Source of the DNA: Dactylorhiza incarnata
Lineage: Eukaryota; Streptophyta; Magnoliopsida; Asparagales; Orchidaceae
NCBI GenBank assembly: GCA_033032865.1
Contig: JAWHQI010000258.1
Location: 2,914,001-2,978,000, forward strand
Direction: 5' to 3'
DNA: 64,000 bases
Positions 24,201-36,200 of the stretch are shown piece by piece. Within the stretch, counting starts at the first letter, position 1. Each line of letters begins with the position of its first letter. The position numbers were made by a program, and so were the translations under genes. Under the pieces are notes generated by a model, which saw only the letters and a list, made by a program, of their open reading frames with translations, was not told the DNA's origin and ran no database searches.

Positions 24201-27200
24201 AAGGATTTTTCTCCTTTCTTGCCCTTTGGCTAATGACCCTTCTTCTCATCCTTCTCTTTTCTCTTGACTGGGCAGTCAGTAATGACATGCCCTGGCTTGC
24301 TGCAGCAATAGCAGACAACTTTTGAGGAATTAAATTTAAAGTTAGAGTCATACCTGTCATTCCTGGAGTGATGTTTTGACTCCTTGCTGTCCTCCTTTTT
24401 GTGATATGAGGAAGAGTGCTTGTTCTTCCATTGCCTCCTCTTCATCATCTTCTTGAATTGCCTCAAAAAGGCAGAAAACTCTCCATCAGAGGAAGAGCTG
24501 TCAGAGGTGCGGGTTTCTGATTCAGCACATCTACATTGAGGAGACACCATCCTACCCTTGCTTCTCTTGGAGCTGTCAGCTTTAAGAGCTACAGATTTCT
24601 CCCCTGCTTGAGCCCTTGAAGAGGTGTCCTCTTCCTTCCTTGCAGACAGTTGCATCTCATAGGAGAGCAGCTTCCCAAACAGAGTGTGAGTAGGGGTTTC
24701 TCCAAGCCTTGCCCCTTCCCTGATTGCACAGATTTTTGTGTCCCAATCCCTAGTTAGAGATCTAAGGAACTTGTCATTCAGCTCATAATCAGTGAACACC
24801 CTCTCATAGGTTCTTAGTTCATTTACTATCCTAAAGAACCTTTCATAGCACATGGAGATGTTCTCCTGGCTCTGCTGTCTGAAGGCTTCATATTCCTGAT
24901 TGAGGAGTGACTTTCTATCATCCCTCACTTCAGTTGTTCCTTCCATATATACAACCAATGTGTCCCACATTTCCTTGGCAGTTGTGCAGTGTACCAAGTT
25001 CTGAAATGTAGTGTCATCAATTGCATTAACAATTATGTTCTGGATCCTTTTGTCCATAATGTATAGTGCAATTTCATCATTGGTCAGCTCAGAAAATACC
25101 TTGAGTACTTTTCTAGTAGGGTCAACGGTGGAGGTCTTCTCAAAGGTATAAGGACCATTTTTGACTGTTGCATAGATCCTTGGGTCTGAGGCTTCCATGA
25201 ACAGCCTCACCCTTTGCTTCCATATGCCAAAGATTTCTTTGGAGCATATGGGCAACTTCATTGACCCCAACTCCTTCTTCATTCCACTGGAGGCCATTTG
25301 ATTTTGAATCAACAATACCTATTTAGGAACGGGTCAGACTGTTAAGTCCTTCTTGACCAACCGCCCTCTGATACCACTTGAAAGAATATAGGTATGCTAA
25401 CTAATTCACCTAGAGGGGGGTGAATAGGTCTTTTGAGTTTTACTTGATAATTATGGCCTGTTAAAACTATTCTAATCAGAGAATCAAGCAACACAGAAAG
25501 CACACAAGTATGTATAGAGGTTCCTCAAGACAGGATGTCTTGAGTAGTCCTCTTTCCCCCTTCACCTTTCTAACAATGTGTTAGACAAGGCCAACTCCTC
25601 CAATCTCGGCTCAATGAGCTTACAACTCAGATCCCTCAGGATCTCTCAAGTTTTCCCAAACCCTACCTCAGGCTAAGCAGCCCTACAACTCAGATCAGCT
25701 CCTGATCCTACAACTCAGACCTCAGCAGGTCCTACAACTCAGGCTCAACAGCCCTACAGCTCAGGCTAAACAACCCTACCTCAGATCTTCACAGATCCTA
25801 CAACTCAGAGCTATCAACAGCTCCTACCTCAGGCACTGCTGCCCTACAAACTCAGAGGAATACACCTCCTACAGCTCAGACCACCTCCAGGTCCTACCTC
25901 AGGCAACAAGCCTTACTCCTCAGGCTAAACAGCCCTACTCCTCAGGCTAAACAGCCCTACTCCTCAGGCAAACCAGCCCTACAAGCTCAGGCCAACAAGC
26001 CCTACACACTCAGGCAAATGCCCTACAAACTCGGGCAAAAAGCCTTACAGAAAAAGATATAATAGAACTTTTCTACAGCAGAAATACTCTCCTGTAGATC
26101 CTGCACAGTTTGTGCTTTCCTGTAGCTGAAGATGTTGATAACAGCTACCACTTGATCTTCCTCTTCAATAGAATGATGGAAGATCACCTTGCCCCTTCTG
26201 GTGGAGGAGTTATCTTCTTCACTATGTTTCTTCTTCTCTTTCAGTGAGCAGGAAGAAAAACGAGAGCAGCAGCCGTCAATGACGAATCGAGATTTTGCAC
26301 GCAATTGGCCGGGTGTTTAGAAAATACCCCAACTCTTTCTTTTATACTTCTTTTATCTTCAACTGCTCTAATTTGATCTCCCAAGAAGTATGAGAGACAA
26401 TGGTGGTCCCCTGTAGCTTTTCTGCAACTTGCCCTAGCCGCAGGTCCCGCCGCCCTCCTTGTCTGTAGAGAAGGTCTGCGTTCGACGAACGCGCTACACT
26501 CTGCGCTCGACGAACCCGCTGCATCCTACGCTCGACGAACTTGTCACACTCTGCGTTCGACGATCTGCCTTGTCTCTGCGTTCGACGATCTGCCTTGTCT
26601 TTGCGTTCGACGAACTGCCTTGTCTCTGCGTTCGACGAACGACACTCTGCGTTCGACGAACACGCCAATTATCAGTTGTTTCTTCTATCTCGTCTCAGCG
26701 GTCGACGAACTGTATTCTGCGTTCGACGAACGGCTCTCTGCGTTCGACGAACACGCCCTTTGTGCCTTCTCAGCGGCTCCTTCTCTGGTCTCGTCTCAGT
26801 GGTCGACGAACTGAGTCCTGCGTTCGACGAATGGCTCTCTGCGTTCGACGAACACGCTGATTCTCAGCGTTTGATGAACTTATCAGCTGAGACACCTTCT
26901 TCTCAGCGGATCCGCCGAGACGGCTCCTCGTCTCAGCGGTTCAGCTGAGACATTTCTTCATCAACTTAGGAGAAGATTTCTCCTAACCTTAGGTCTTGAT
27001 TAACCCTTTCTCTTGAGTCACTTAAGCCTGTTTAACTTACACAAACAAAGCTTTATCAAATACAATATGTACTTAGTATTGGAAGTGATGCCTCTTCAAA
27101 TCAAGGGAACATTGAGGGCAATATTCCCAACACCTTGGGCGTGCCTTGGGTGCGCCTCAGGCACATCGCCCGCCTAAGCCTTGCTGGGGCGCAACGGCGC

Positions 27201-30200
27201 CTCAGGCGCGCCTAGGCGCCCGCCTTGATAACTTTTAAATATTTATATTTCTATGCATTTTCAATTTTGTTTTCTTGTATATTTGTTGTGTTCAGTGTTT
27301 CTGCATCTTTCTCGATTTTCTTTTCATTTTTAATCGCATCTTTTCTTCACTTTTCCTTAGTGAGTTTAGAGCAAGAGTAGCAGAAGCAAGGATAGAGAAT
27401 GGTTAGCCGCAACCGGATCAGAAGAAGAATCAGACGTGGCATCTTTACCAGACGAGCGTCAGCAGCAAGGAAGGTTTCCGATTCGTCTCTTATGTAATTT
27501 CACAGTGAACTTCTTTGAGAGAGTTGCAAGGCTACCCGACCGCCGACCGGTAGTAAGGATCGGTGTTGGAAAGAGATCGACTAAACGAATAGGTGTCTTG
27601 GGCGGGGGAATCACTGAGCGAGACTGACAAGGTTCTATCTTGCTCGGCTGTTAAGCCAAGGAGAAGGAAGAGACAGGGAGTGGTGATTCGAGAGAATCAA
27701 CCATGGTCTCATTCGGGGGGACTTGCTCTTAAACATTGGAATCAATCAGATACCTGTCAAATTCTTTCTGCCTTCATTGCAATTATGTTTGGATATTACT
27801 TGTATGACTTGCTTTATTCATTTTCAAATATCTTTAGTTGAAATTTTGTTAGTGCTACCACATTTTATTATTGGTTCATACTACAAATTTATTATTATGA
27901 ATCATGTAAACCATGCTTTAAATAGATTTTTAACAAATTTTCATATGATATTAGCATAGAATAAAGTTATCTTTGTAAAATTGATTTGTTTACTTTCTCA
28001 TTTACTCTTACCATGAATTAATAAACATTGTTATAACTTATGTTTTTCATGAGGTTTATTGATTGCTAGCCTAGTTGTCTCAAACAAAAGTACTCTTTTC
28101 ATATTTGATAGGTTAAGTTTGTACACACTAATAACTAAGTTTTTATGAGTAAAATAAAATTGTGTTTTCTATGAAATTTTTATTAATTGATTACCTCTTA
28201 GAATTGAATTAATGAAAATTTAGTATTTTTGTCATAAAAAGCTAGAGAAAGGTTATGTTAGCTTATATATGATTTTCTCACAAGTGCTAAAACTTAATCC
28301 TTCATTTACTTTAAACAATGATTTAAGAATGTGATTAGTAGTAAAAAAATGATTTAGGCCACCATTGATTTCTAGTTTGAGCTTTTGGGCCTATCCTACA
28401 CATTTTCACCATTAATACCCTTTTTAAATCCCATTATCCTTATTCTTTTATAACTCCACAGATAGTTACCAAAGCCTATTATTTTAATCCCAAATATCAT
28501 TACTAAAGAGCTTATATTTAAAAAAATCATAAGAAAGATGAAGAAAAGAAAAATTCTATGACTCACTTCTATGTGGGAGTGATGAGAATACTATTGGAGG
28601 TCTTATGATTCACTTCTATGTGGGAGTGATGAGAATATTACAAAAGAAAAATGAAAGATATAAAAAATTATATATATATATATATATCTTTCTAAAAAAA
28701 TGTGCAAAAGGAGTTAAAAAAATGAATGAAAAAATGCACTCCACAAAAAAATGAATGAAAAAATGCACTCCACATAAAAAAATAAATGTGAGGGTGTATA
28801 CATATATTGAGTGGAGAAATGTGATCATTTCTTAAGAACAAGCTCAGACAAGATTTAGTAGTGATAAAGATTGCTACAATGTCTTATCCTTACCTTTTAT
28901 CACCTAAGCCACATTACAACCTATCAAAAGACCTAATGATCCTTATTCTCAGGGGCGGACCCACATAGGGCCCAGTGTGGGCGACCGCCCACACTGGTTT
29001 TTAAAAATACAATTTTTCATTAGTAAAAATTGTATTTTATTTATTTGTTAGATACCTAATATATACATTCATGAATAAATTCAAGCAAGTAAGTCTCTTA
29101 GCTAAGTTGGTAGAGTGTTTGATATCAAACTATGTGGTCATGGGTTCAAGTCCTAACATATTTATTTATCATTTTGTTTCCTAGTGATACATTTATTTAT
29201 TATTTTATTTCCTAACATATTTATTTATCATTTTATTTCCTATATATATTACACATTTACTTATCATTTTATTTTCTATCTATACTTATCATTTTATTTT
29301 CTATCTATGATACATTTATTTATTATTTTTAGATGTAATTCAAATTAGTAATATTTTCATTTTTTGATATTTTTTATACACCGCCCACACAAAGAAAAAT
29401 CTCTGCGTCCGTCACTGCTTATTCTTGCAATCTTATCTTAAACATGTTAAATTTGTATGACTTATTAAGGTATAGTACCGATAAAAATAGATATTGTATA
29501 TAGTGTTGGAATAACCCATTTAGAGGGCTCATATTTGGGCCCATGTATTCTTCCCTCTTTAGTCCCACATCTTGTATAGGATTTTTTCTCTCATCCTCTC
29601 TCCTATATATATGTATTCCTCTTTGTATTCAATAACACAAGAAATATACGAGCTTCAGTCTTTTCTACATGGTATCAGAGCCAAGTTCCCAATTTTTGCG
29701 ATCACCAAAACTCTGACCGCACCCCTCCTCTCTGCGAGCTCTTCCCGTGAGAGCTTCCCGTCCAGTCTTCTCCTCAGGGCCTTCTTATAGTCTTCCCGCT
29801 GTATCTGTGGGCCCCTCTTCCCCTACTTTTGTCGCTGCGACCTCCGTCTCTTCTCGCACGGTCTGCGCCTCCTGCGGTCTCTCCTCTGCAGCGAGCTCCT
29901 CCGCCGATCTCACAGCAGTGATCCCTCTCTCAGCCGCGATCTCCTCCTCCCTCTGATCGCAGCAAGCTCTCCAGCGACCTCCTGGTATCCTCTGCTCGCA
30001 GCGAGCTCTCCAGCCGTCTCCTCCGCTAGCAGCGAGCTCTCCAGCGACCTCCAGCGAGCTCGTCAGCGACCTCCAGCGAGCTCTCCAGTCCACCTCCAGC
30101 GATCTCTGCCTCCAGCGAGCTCTGCCTCCAGCGAGCTCTGCCTCCAGCGAGCTCTGCCTCCAGCTCTGCTCTCCAGCCCTTCTCCTTCTCGCAGCTCTTC

Positions 30201-33200
30201 TCCTCGGTCTCTCCAGTCCAGCGAGCTCCCTCTGCCGAGCTTCTAGCAGCGATCGTGTCCCTCTACCCGCCGTGCCGACCTCGCAGCGATTGCAGCGGTC
30301 TCCTTCTCCCTGCTTGCGGTCTATCTCTCAAGACGAGCTCTCCAGCGGCCCGGTCTCCTGCTCGCTGCTCCCTGTTCGCCCGACCTTCCCTTATTAGCAG
30401 CTCGCCCGGCCTCTCCCTGCCGGTCTCCTCCCAGCAGCCCGCCCGTCCCGTTTCTATCTTTAATGGGATCCTCAGTTGACTCCACCGCGGTGCCTGCTCC
30501 GCCTCAGCCTGACAACCTGGGTCAGCCTCCCGAACTTCGTGACGAGCTGCGAATCACCACAATCTCCCTCTCCGGAAAAGGAAACTTCATACAATGGGTT
30601 CACTCGGTCCGACGAGTTCTTCAGTCCAAGGGACTTCTGGGTCATCTCACCCAAGGGCCTCCGGTCCCTGCTACGGAGACCTGGCTCCGTAATGACGACC
30701 GAGTTCAGACTTGACTCCTCAACTCGATGGATGGAGAGTCATACCAGATGGTAATGTATCACGAGACTGCTAAAGCAATGTGGGATGAGCTCCACTCTCT
30801 ATACTCAGGCAAGGACAGCCTTCAACATCTCTACGACATCATCACAGATCTTCAGGCTTTAGATACGGCTGGGGCAGCTAACATAATCTCCTTCGTTGCT
30901 CGCACCAAGACTCTGGCCGAGGCATGGATCCAACATCAACCGTCCACCAATGACCACGCTGCTCAACGAGCTCAGAAGGAAGGCATCATCATTGCTATGA
31001 TCATGGCTCGTGTTCCACCACACTTGCAAAGCATCATAAATCAGGTTCTGGCCTCGGCCATCACTCCTTCCCTCTCAGATGTGTGCTTCATGCTCCTCAA
31101 AACCTCAGCACCTATGGCGGCTCCTACTCTTCCCTCACCGGCCCTTCTTCAGCAAACTCCCGCTCCCTTACTCCTTGTGCCTCCTTCAGCTCGTGGTGGA
31201 CGTTTTGCCTCTCGGGGAAGGGGACGCGGTGGCCGTTCTCGACCAAAATGTTCATTCTGTGGGCGAGATGACCACTTTGAGACGACCTGCTATCGGAAGC
31301 CTGGGAATCCTCCTCGTCCGACTGCCGCTGTTGTTGCTGATGACAGCCCCTCGGTCTCCCGCGCCGATATTGACGCTCTCCGCCTACAGTTCCAACAGCT
31401 TCAAGGGATGATGTCCCCACATGCCTCAGTCGCCTCCGCCTCCAATACAGGTATAACCTGTCTCTCAACGAGTCCACGCTGGATAGTGGACTCTGGTGCT
31501 ACTCATCATATCACCTCGCTACAGCCACCAACGTATTTGAATGCCCCTCACCCGAAGTGTATCACTGTGGCCAATGGGGCGACGGTTCCAGTCTCTGGCT
31601 CGGCTGACCTCTCTCTTAGCCCCTCCATCTCTCTCCGCTCGGCTCTTCATGTTCCGGGATCCCCATTCAATTTACTTTCTGTTAGCCGTCTTACTTCGGA
31701 CCTGGATTGCTCCCTGACATTTACATCCTCTTCTTTTCTGATATAGGATCGGCGGACGTGGACTACCATTGGTAAGGGGCGACTGCGTAACGGGCTCTAC
31801 CTTCTCGATGACTCTCCCACTATCCTCTCATCGGTCTCCTCTGCTAAGTGGCATCAACGTCTTGGACATGTTCCCCTCCCAGTTCTCCAGAAGGCACTTC
31901 CCGATATATCTTTTCCAGTTTTTAAATGTGATTATTGTATTTTGGGCAAACAGCCGCGTTCTTCGTTTCCCGCACATTGTACTTGGAGCTCTGCTCCTTT
32001 TGATCTATTACATTCTGATATATGGGGACCCTATAAAATTACTAGTATTTCTGGGTTTCGATATTTTCTTACGTTTATTGATAACTATTCACGAGTTACT
32101 TGGCTATACTTACTTCGCGATCGCTCGGAGCTCCCTCGCGTTTTTCGGGCGTTTATCCTTGAAACTCGCACACAATTCTCCACCACCATCAAAACTCTAT
32201 GAACCGATAATGCTCGTGAATACACAGGCAACGAGTTTGCCAATTTATGCTCTGAATTCGAGATTATCCACCAGACTTCATGTCCCTACACCCCACAGCA
32301 AAATGGTGTGGCTGAACGAAAGAACCGACACTTACTTGATGTTGCCCGCTCTCTCATGCTTCACATGAACGTTCCCAAAGCCTATTGGAACTTTGCGGTC
32401 TCCACAGCCTGCTTTCTTATTAACCGTCTTCCCTCCTCTGTCCTCACCAATGCCACTCCTTTCAGCCTCATCTTCCCTTCTACTCCGGCCTTTCCCCTCA
32501 CACCTCGAATCTTCGGGTGTATGTACTACGTTCATATCCTGGGACCGTCTACGGACAAGCTGGATCCCAGGGCGGCCAAGCAAATTTTCGTTGGCTACTC
32601 ACGTACACAGAAGGGCTACGTCTGTTATTCTCCTACTACTCGAAAAATCTCTGTGTCACCAGATGTTACCTTCCGGGAGGATCAGTCATTCTTCTCTGCT
32701 CTAGTATCCACACCTACGCCAATACCTACCCCACTGTCTGTCCTCCGACCTATCATTCCCGTTCACACACTGGCTCCTCCTTCCCCGAGTTCTGCTTCTG
32801 CCCTCTCGAAGCCACCTATCATCCATGTCTACTCTTGTCGCACTCTCCCTCCCGTTGCCCCGCAGTCGGCCTCAACCTCGGGTACTCAGCGTCTGACTGA
32901 TCCGGTAAAATAATCAACCGCCCATCCGATGACGAACTATGTTTCACTACATCGTCTCTCTCCCCAACTCCAGACTCTTGCTACCTCCTTGTCCACAATT
33001 GCTATTCCTGCCTCTGTGCAGGAGGCTCTACAACATCCTGGGTGGCGCGCTGCCATGGAGGAAGAAATGGCGGCTCTTTGGGCTAACAAGACATGGACTC
33101 TAGTACCCCGTCCTACTGGACAGAAATTCGTTGGGTGTAAATGGGTTTTTGTTATCAAGCATGCTCCTGATGGAACCATTGACCGACTGAAAGCTCGCTT

Positions 33201-36200
33201 GGTTGCTCGTGGCTACACTCAACAACAGGGTATCGACTATGAAGAGACCTTCTCTCCAGTGGCTAAACTCAACACTGTTCGTGTGCTTATCTCCGTCGCT
33301 GTACATCGACGGTGGCCTTTATTTCAGCTGGATATTAAGAATGCTTTCCTTAACGGCGATCTCCATGAAACTGTTTTCATGGAGCAACCTCCCGGGTTTG
33401 AGTCCACGGGGGAGTCCTCTTTGGTCTGTCGTCTATTGCAGTCTCTTTATGGTCTCAAACAATCACCTCGCAACTGGTTCGACAAGTTCAGCAAAGCTCT
33501 TCGGGAGGTTGGCTTTACTCGAAGCTCGGCAGACTTCTCTTTGTTCACTCGCCAACAGACAACGGGAACAGTTATTCTTATGGTTTACGTGGATGACATC
33601 ATAATTACTGGAGATGACGCCAAAGGAATACAAGCGGTCAAACAAAATCTTAGCTCTGTATTTCAGACAAAAGATCTGGGTCACCTTCACTACTTCCTGG
33701 GTATGGAGGTCGCCAGAAGACCAGATGGCCTTGTCCTCTATCAGAGAAAGTACTGTCTCGATCTCCTTCATGATGCAGGATTCTCAGGCTGCAAACCGAC
33801 AAACACTCCAATGGATGTCAATCACAAACTGTGTGCTCAAGCTTCCGACTCAGACCTGCAACTACAGAACCCAGAATACTATCGACGTCTTGTTGAAAAA
33901 TTAATCTACCTAACGGTAACAAGACCTGATATATCCATTGTCGTGGGTATGGTCAACAGATACATGCACTCTCCTCGAAAATCTCACCTTCAGGTCGTCG
34001 AAAGGATTCTTAGGTATCTCAAAACAGCTCCTGGTCAGGGACTGGTTTATAAAACATCATCGTCAACTCCAAGATTGGTGGCATACTCTGATGCTGACTA
34101 TGTGGGGTCCCTGGACGATCGACGGTCAACAAGTGGTTTCTGCACATACTTTGGAGGACACCTGATTACCTGGTGGAGTAAGAAGCAAGTTGTTGTTGCA
34201 AGATCCTCAGCTGAAGCTGAATACCGGGCAATGACATATGTGGTCTCTGAACTCACATGGCTTGAGAGCCTCCTGACTGACCTTGGTGTAAAACTTCCTT
34301 CACCATCTCTCCTCTTGTGTGATAGTCAAGCTGCTATACACATTGTCAAGAACCCAGTCTTCCACGAAAGAACAAAGCACATTGAAGTTGATTGTCATTT
34401 CATCCGGGAAAAAGTTCAAATGAAGAAGCTAAAACTAAAGCATGTTCCGGGTACTGAACAAGTGGCGGATGTCCTCACAAAGGCCCTATCCAGTACTCTC
34501 TTCTATCAATGTCTGTCCAAGCTTGGATCCTACGACTTGTACGCTCCAGCTTGCGGGGGAGTGTTGGAATAGCCCATTTAGAGGGCCCATATTTGGGCCC
34601 ATGTATTCTTCCCTCTTTAGTCCCACATCTTGTATAGGATTTTTTCTCTCCTCCTCTCTCCTATATATATGTATTCCTCTTTGTATTCAATAACACGAAA
34701 TATACGAGCTTCAGTCTTTTCTACATATAGAATAAGCTTATGTAATCCTATCAAAGTAAGATATGGGGAAAAAACTACAGATAAGTTAAGAATACGAAAA
34801 GACGGTTATTAAATTAATTTTCATTTCATTTACAACACAACTAAGATATATTAATAAATTTTATGTTATAGTATTGTGTGTATCAGACTAGTTTCATTTA
34901 GTATGTAGAGAGAAGAGTCATGAGACACTTTGTTAGGACTCCGTTAAACCAAGTGAACTCATATACACATCAAGTTTTGCCCTGGGATGGCAAAAGCTAA
35001 GTGTGGGGTATTTGATGATGTTTAAACATATTCACTGTATTCTACGCTTTATCTTCGTAAATATGTTTTAATTTAATTTAAATACATGTTTTATATGATT
35101 CCTGTGATTCAAATGTGTGTATTAAGTGAGTAGAAAGAGGTACGCGCAATTTCATGTGGATTAGTGCACTTTTGGGCATTTTTAAGTAAAATCAACAAAG
35201 ATAATTGCGGCCACAAACAACAAGACAAGTCAGCAATCCTTGTCCACACACGTGGAAGCAGTTCTGGAATGAAAAAAGGTGTTTTTCGAGGCACGTAGCC
35301 TGGGTACAAGCCTATGTGTCGAGGGCGTGTGGCAGTTGGGACTGTTCTAGAAGTCAATGTACACATCCAGAAAGCAGAGACGCGAGTTTTCGAGGCACAC
35401 GACCGTGGAACACGCTTGTGTGCCCAGGGCGTGTGTATTCAAAAGGTTATGCGAGATTTGACCCAAAAAGTTTAGAAAACCTGAAATAGATGGGAACACT
35501 ATGAAGGGAAGAGGAGAAGGAGGATCCATGGAGAAAGGAGGTTACTCTTGTATTCTCCCTTATGTTTTTAATCATTTTTTTCTTCCTCCGATCTTTTTGT
35601 TTATCTCGTGTAGTTTTGTTTGTGTAATTATGTCTCATCATGTTGTTTGAATATTGTACGGTTTACTTTACATAATCAAATCTTTATTTTTCTTCTTCTT
35701 CTTCTTCTCTACTTTCCTACGATTTATCTGGGTTTATAATTGAATGAAGTGGAAAAACACGTCTAACATTTTCATATTAGTTACTATCAACTCAAGCCAT
35801 ATGATTTTGGGTATTGTTATTATGTTGGATCGCACGGGGATAAAGATGGTTGATTGCTCCCTGAAAGAATAGAGAACAATAATCCTCTCGTCTAGGTGCG
35901 TGCAAAGTCTTGTTTCGGGGATCACAGAACGATAAGACGATCTTTAGGGTCCCCTACCCATAGTACAAATCTCAAGTAGGCCTCCCTAAAATGAGAACTC
36001 CGACTACCAATATGATGTTGGAACCTGAGTGGTGTGGAACCCTGCGGTCTAGAGAGAGTAAGATCGAGAGAAGAAAATCCTTAAATTAAATAAATAAATT
36101 TATTATTTTACTACATCATGAAAACAATTACTTTTTACTAAACAAAACCGTTATATGTTATCTCTAAGTTTTCTACATTCTCAATAAGTCAATCAATGCA

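Larger units (their letters stand above)
23277..27132 (-). mobile_element. SIRE-like Ty1/copia element, internally deleted, inside the Athila-like element
   Basis: Flanked by perfect TSD ccttg (23272-23276 and 27133-27137). On the minus strand: complete 5' LTR (27132 to 25379), primer site AGTGGTATCAGAGG, gag, then a deletion that fuses gag directly to the 3' LTR at 23971. Everything from the end of gag through pol and most of the 3' LTR U3 is gone, so it is non-autonomous and cannot encode any enzyme. Confidence 0.9.
25379..27132 (-). repeat. 5' LTR of the SIRE-like element
   Basis: 1754 bp; minus strand TGTTGGGAATATTGCC to CCTATATTCTTTCA. It contains two unusual arrays described separately: TTCGACGAA repeats (26478-26855) and tandem mini-hairpins (25605-26048), the latter close to the primer site. 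Confidence 0.88.
29504..34725 (+). mobile_element. Copia-4: young, nearly full-length Ty1/copia element
   Basis: LTRs 29504-29669 and 34562-34725, perfect TSD tatag (29499-29503, 34726-34730), primer site TGGTATCAGAGCC from 29670, purine tract cttgcgggggag (34550-34561). The LTRs differ by about three substitutions and one 2-bp indel. The full domain order gag-PR-INT-RT-RNH is present, with four in-frame stops. It lies in the Athila-like element. Confidence 0.95.

Noticed and set aside
26478..26855. CRISPR-like repeats with short spacers
   Set aside because: Plant nuclear DNA, units imperfect and continuous with no true spacers, located in the U3 of an LTR.
29090..29160. A real tRNA gene inside the hAT element
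   Set aside because: A and B boxes are present but no acceptor stem or complete cloverleaf can be drawn, so it is tRNA-derived only.
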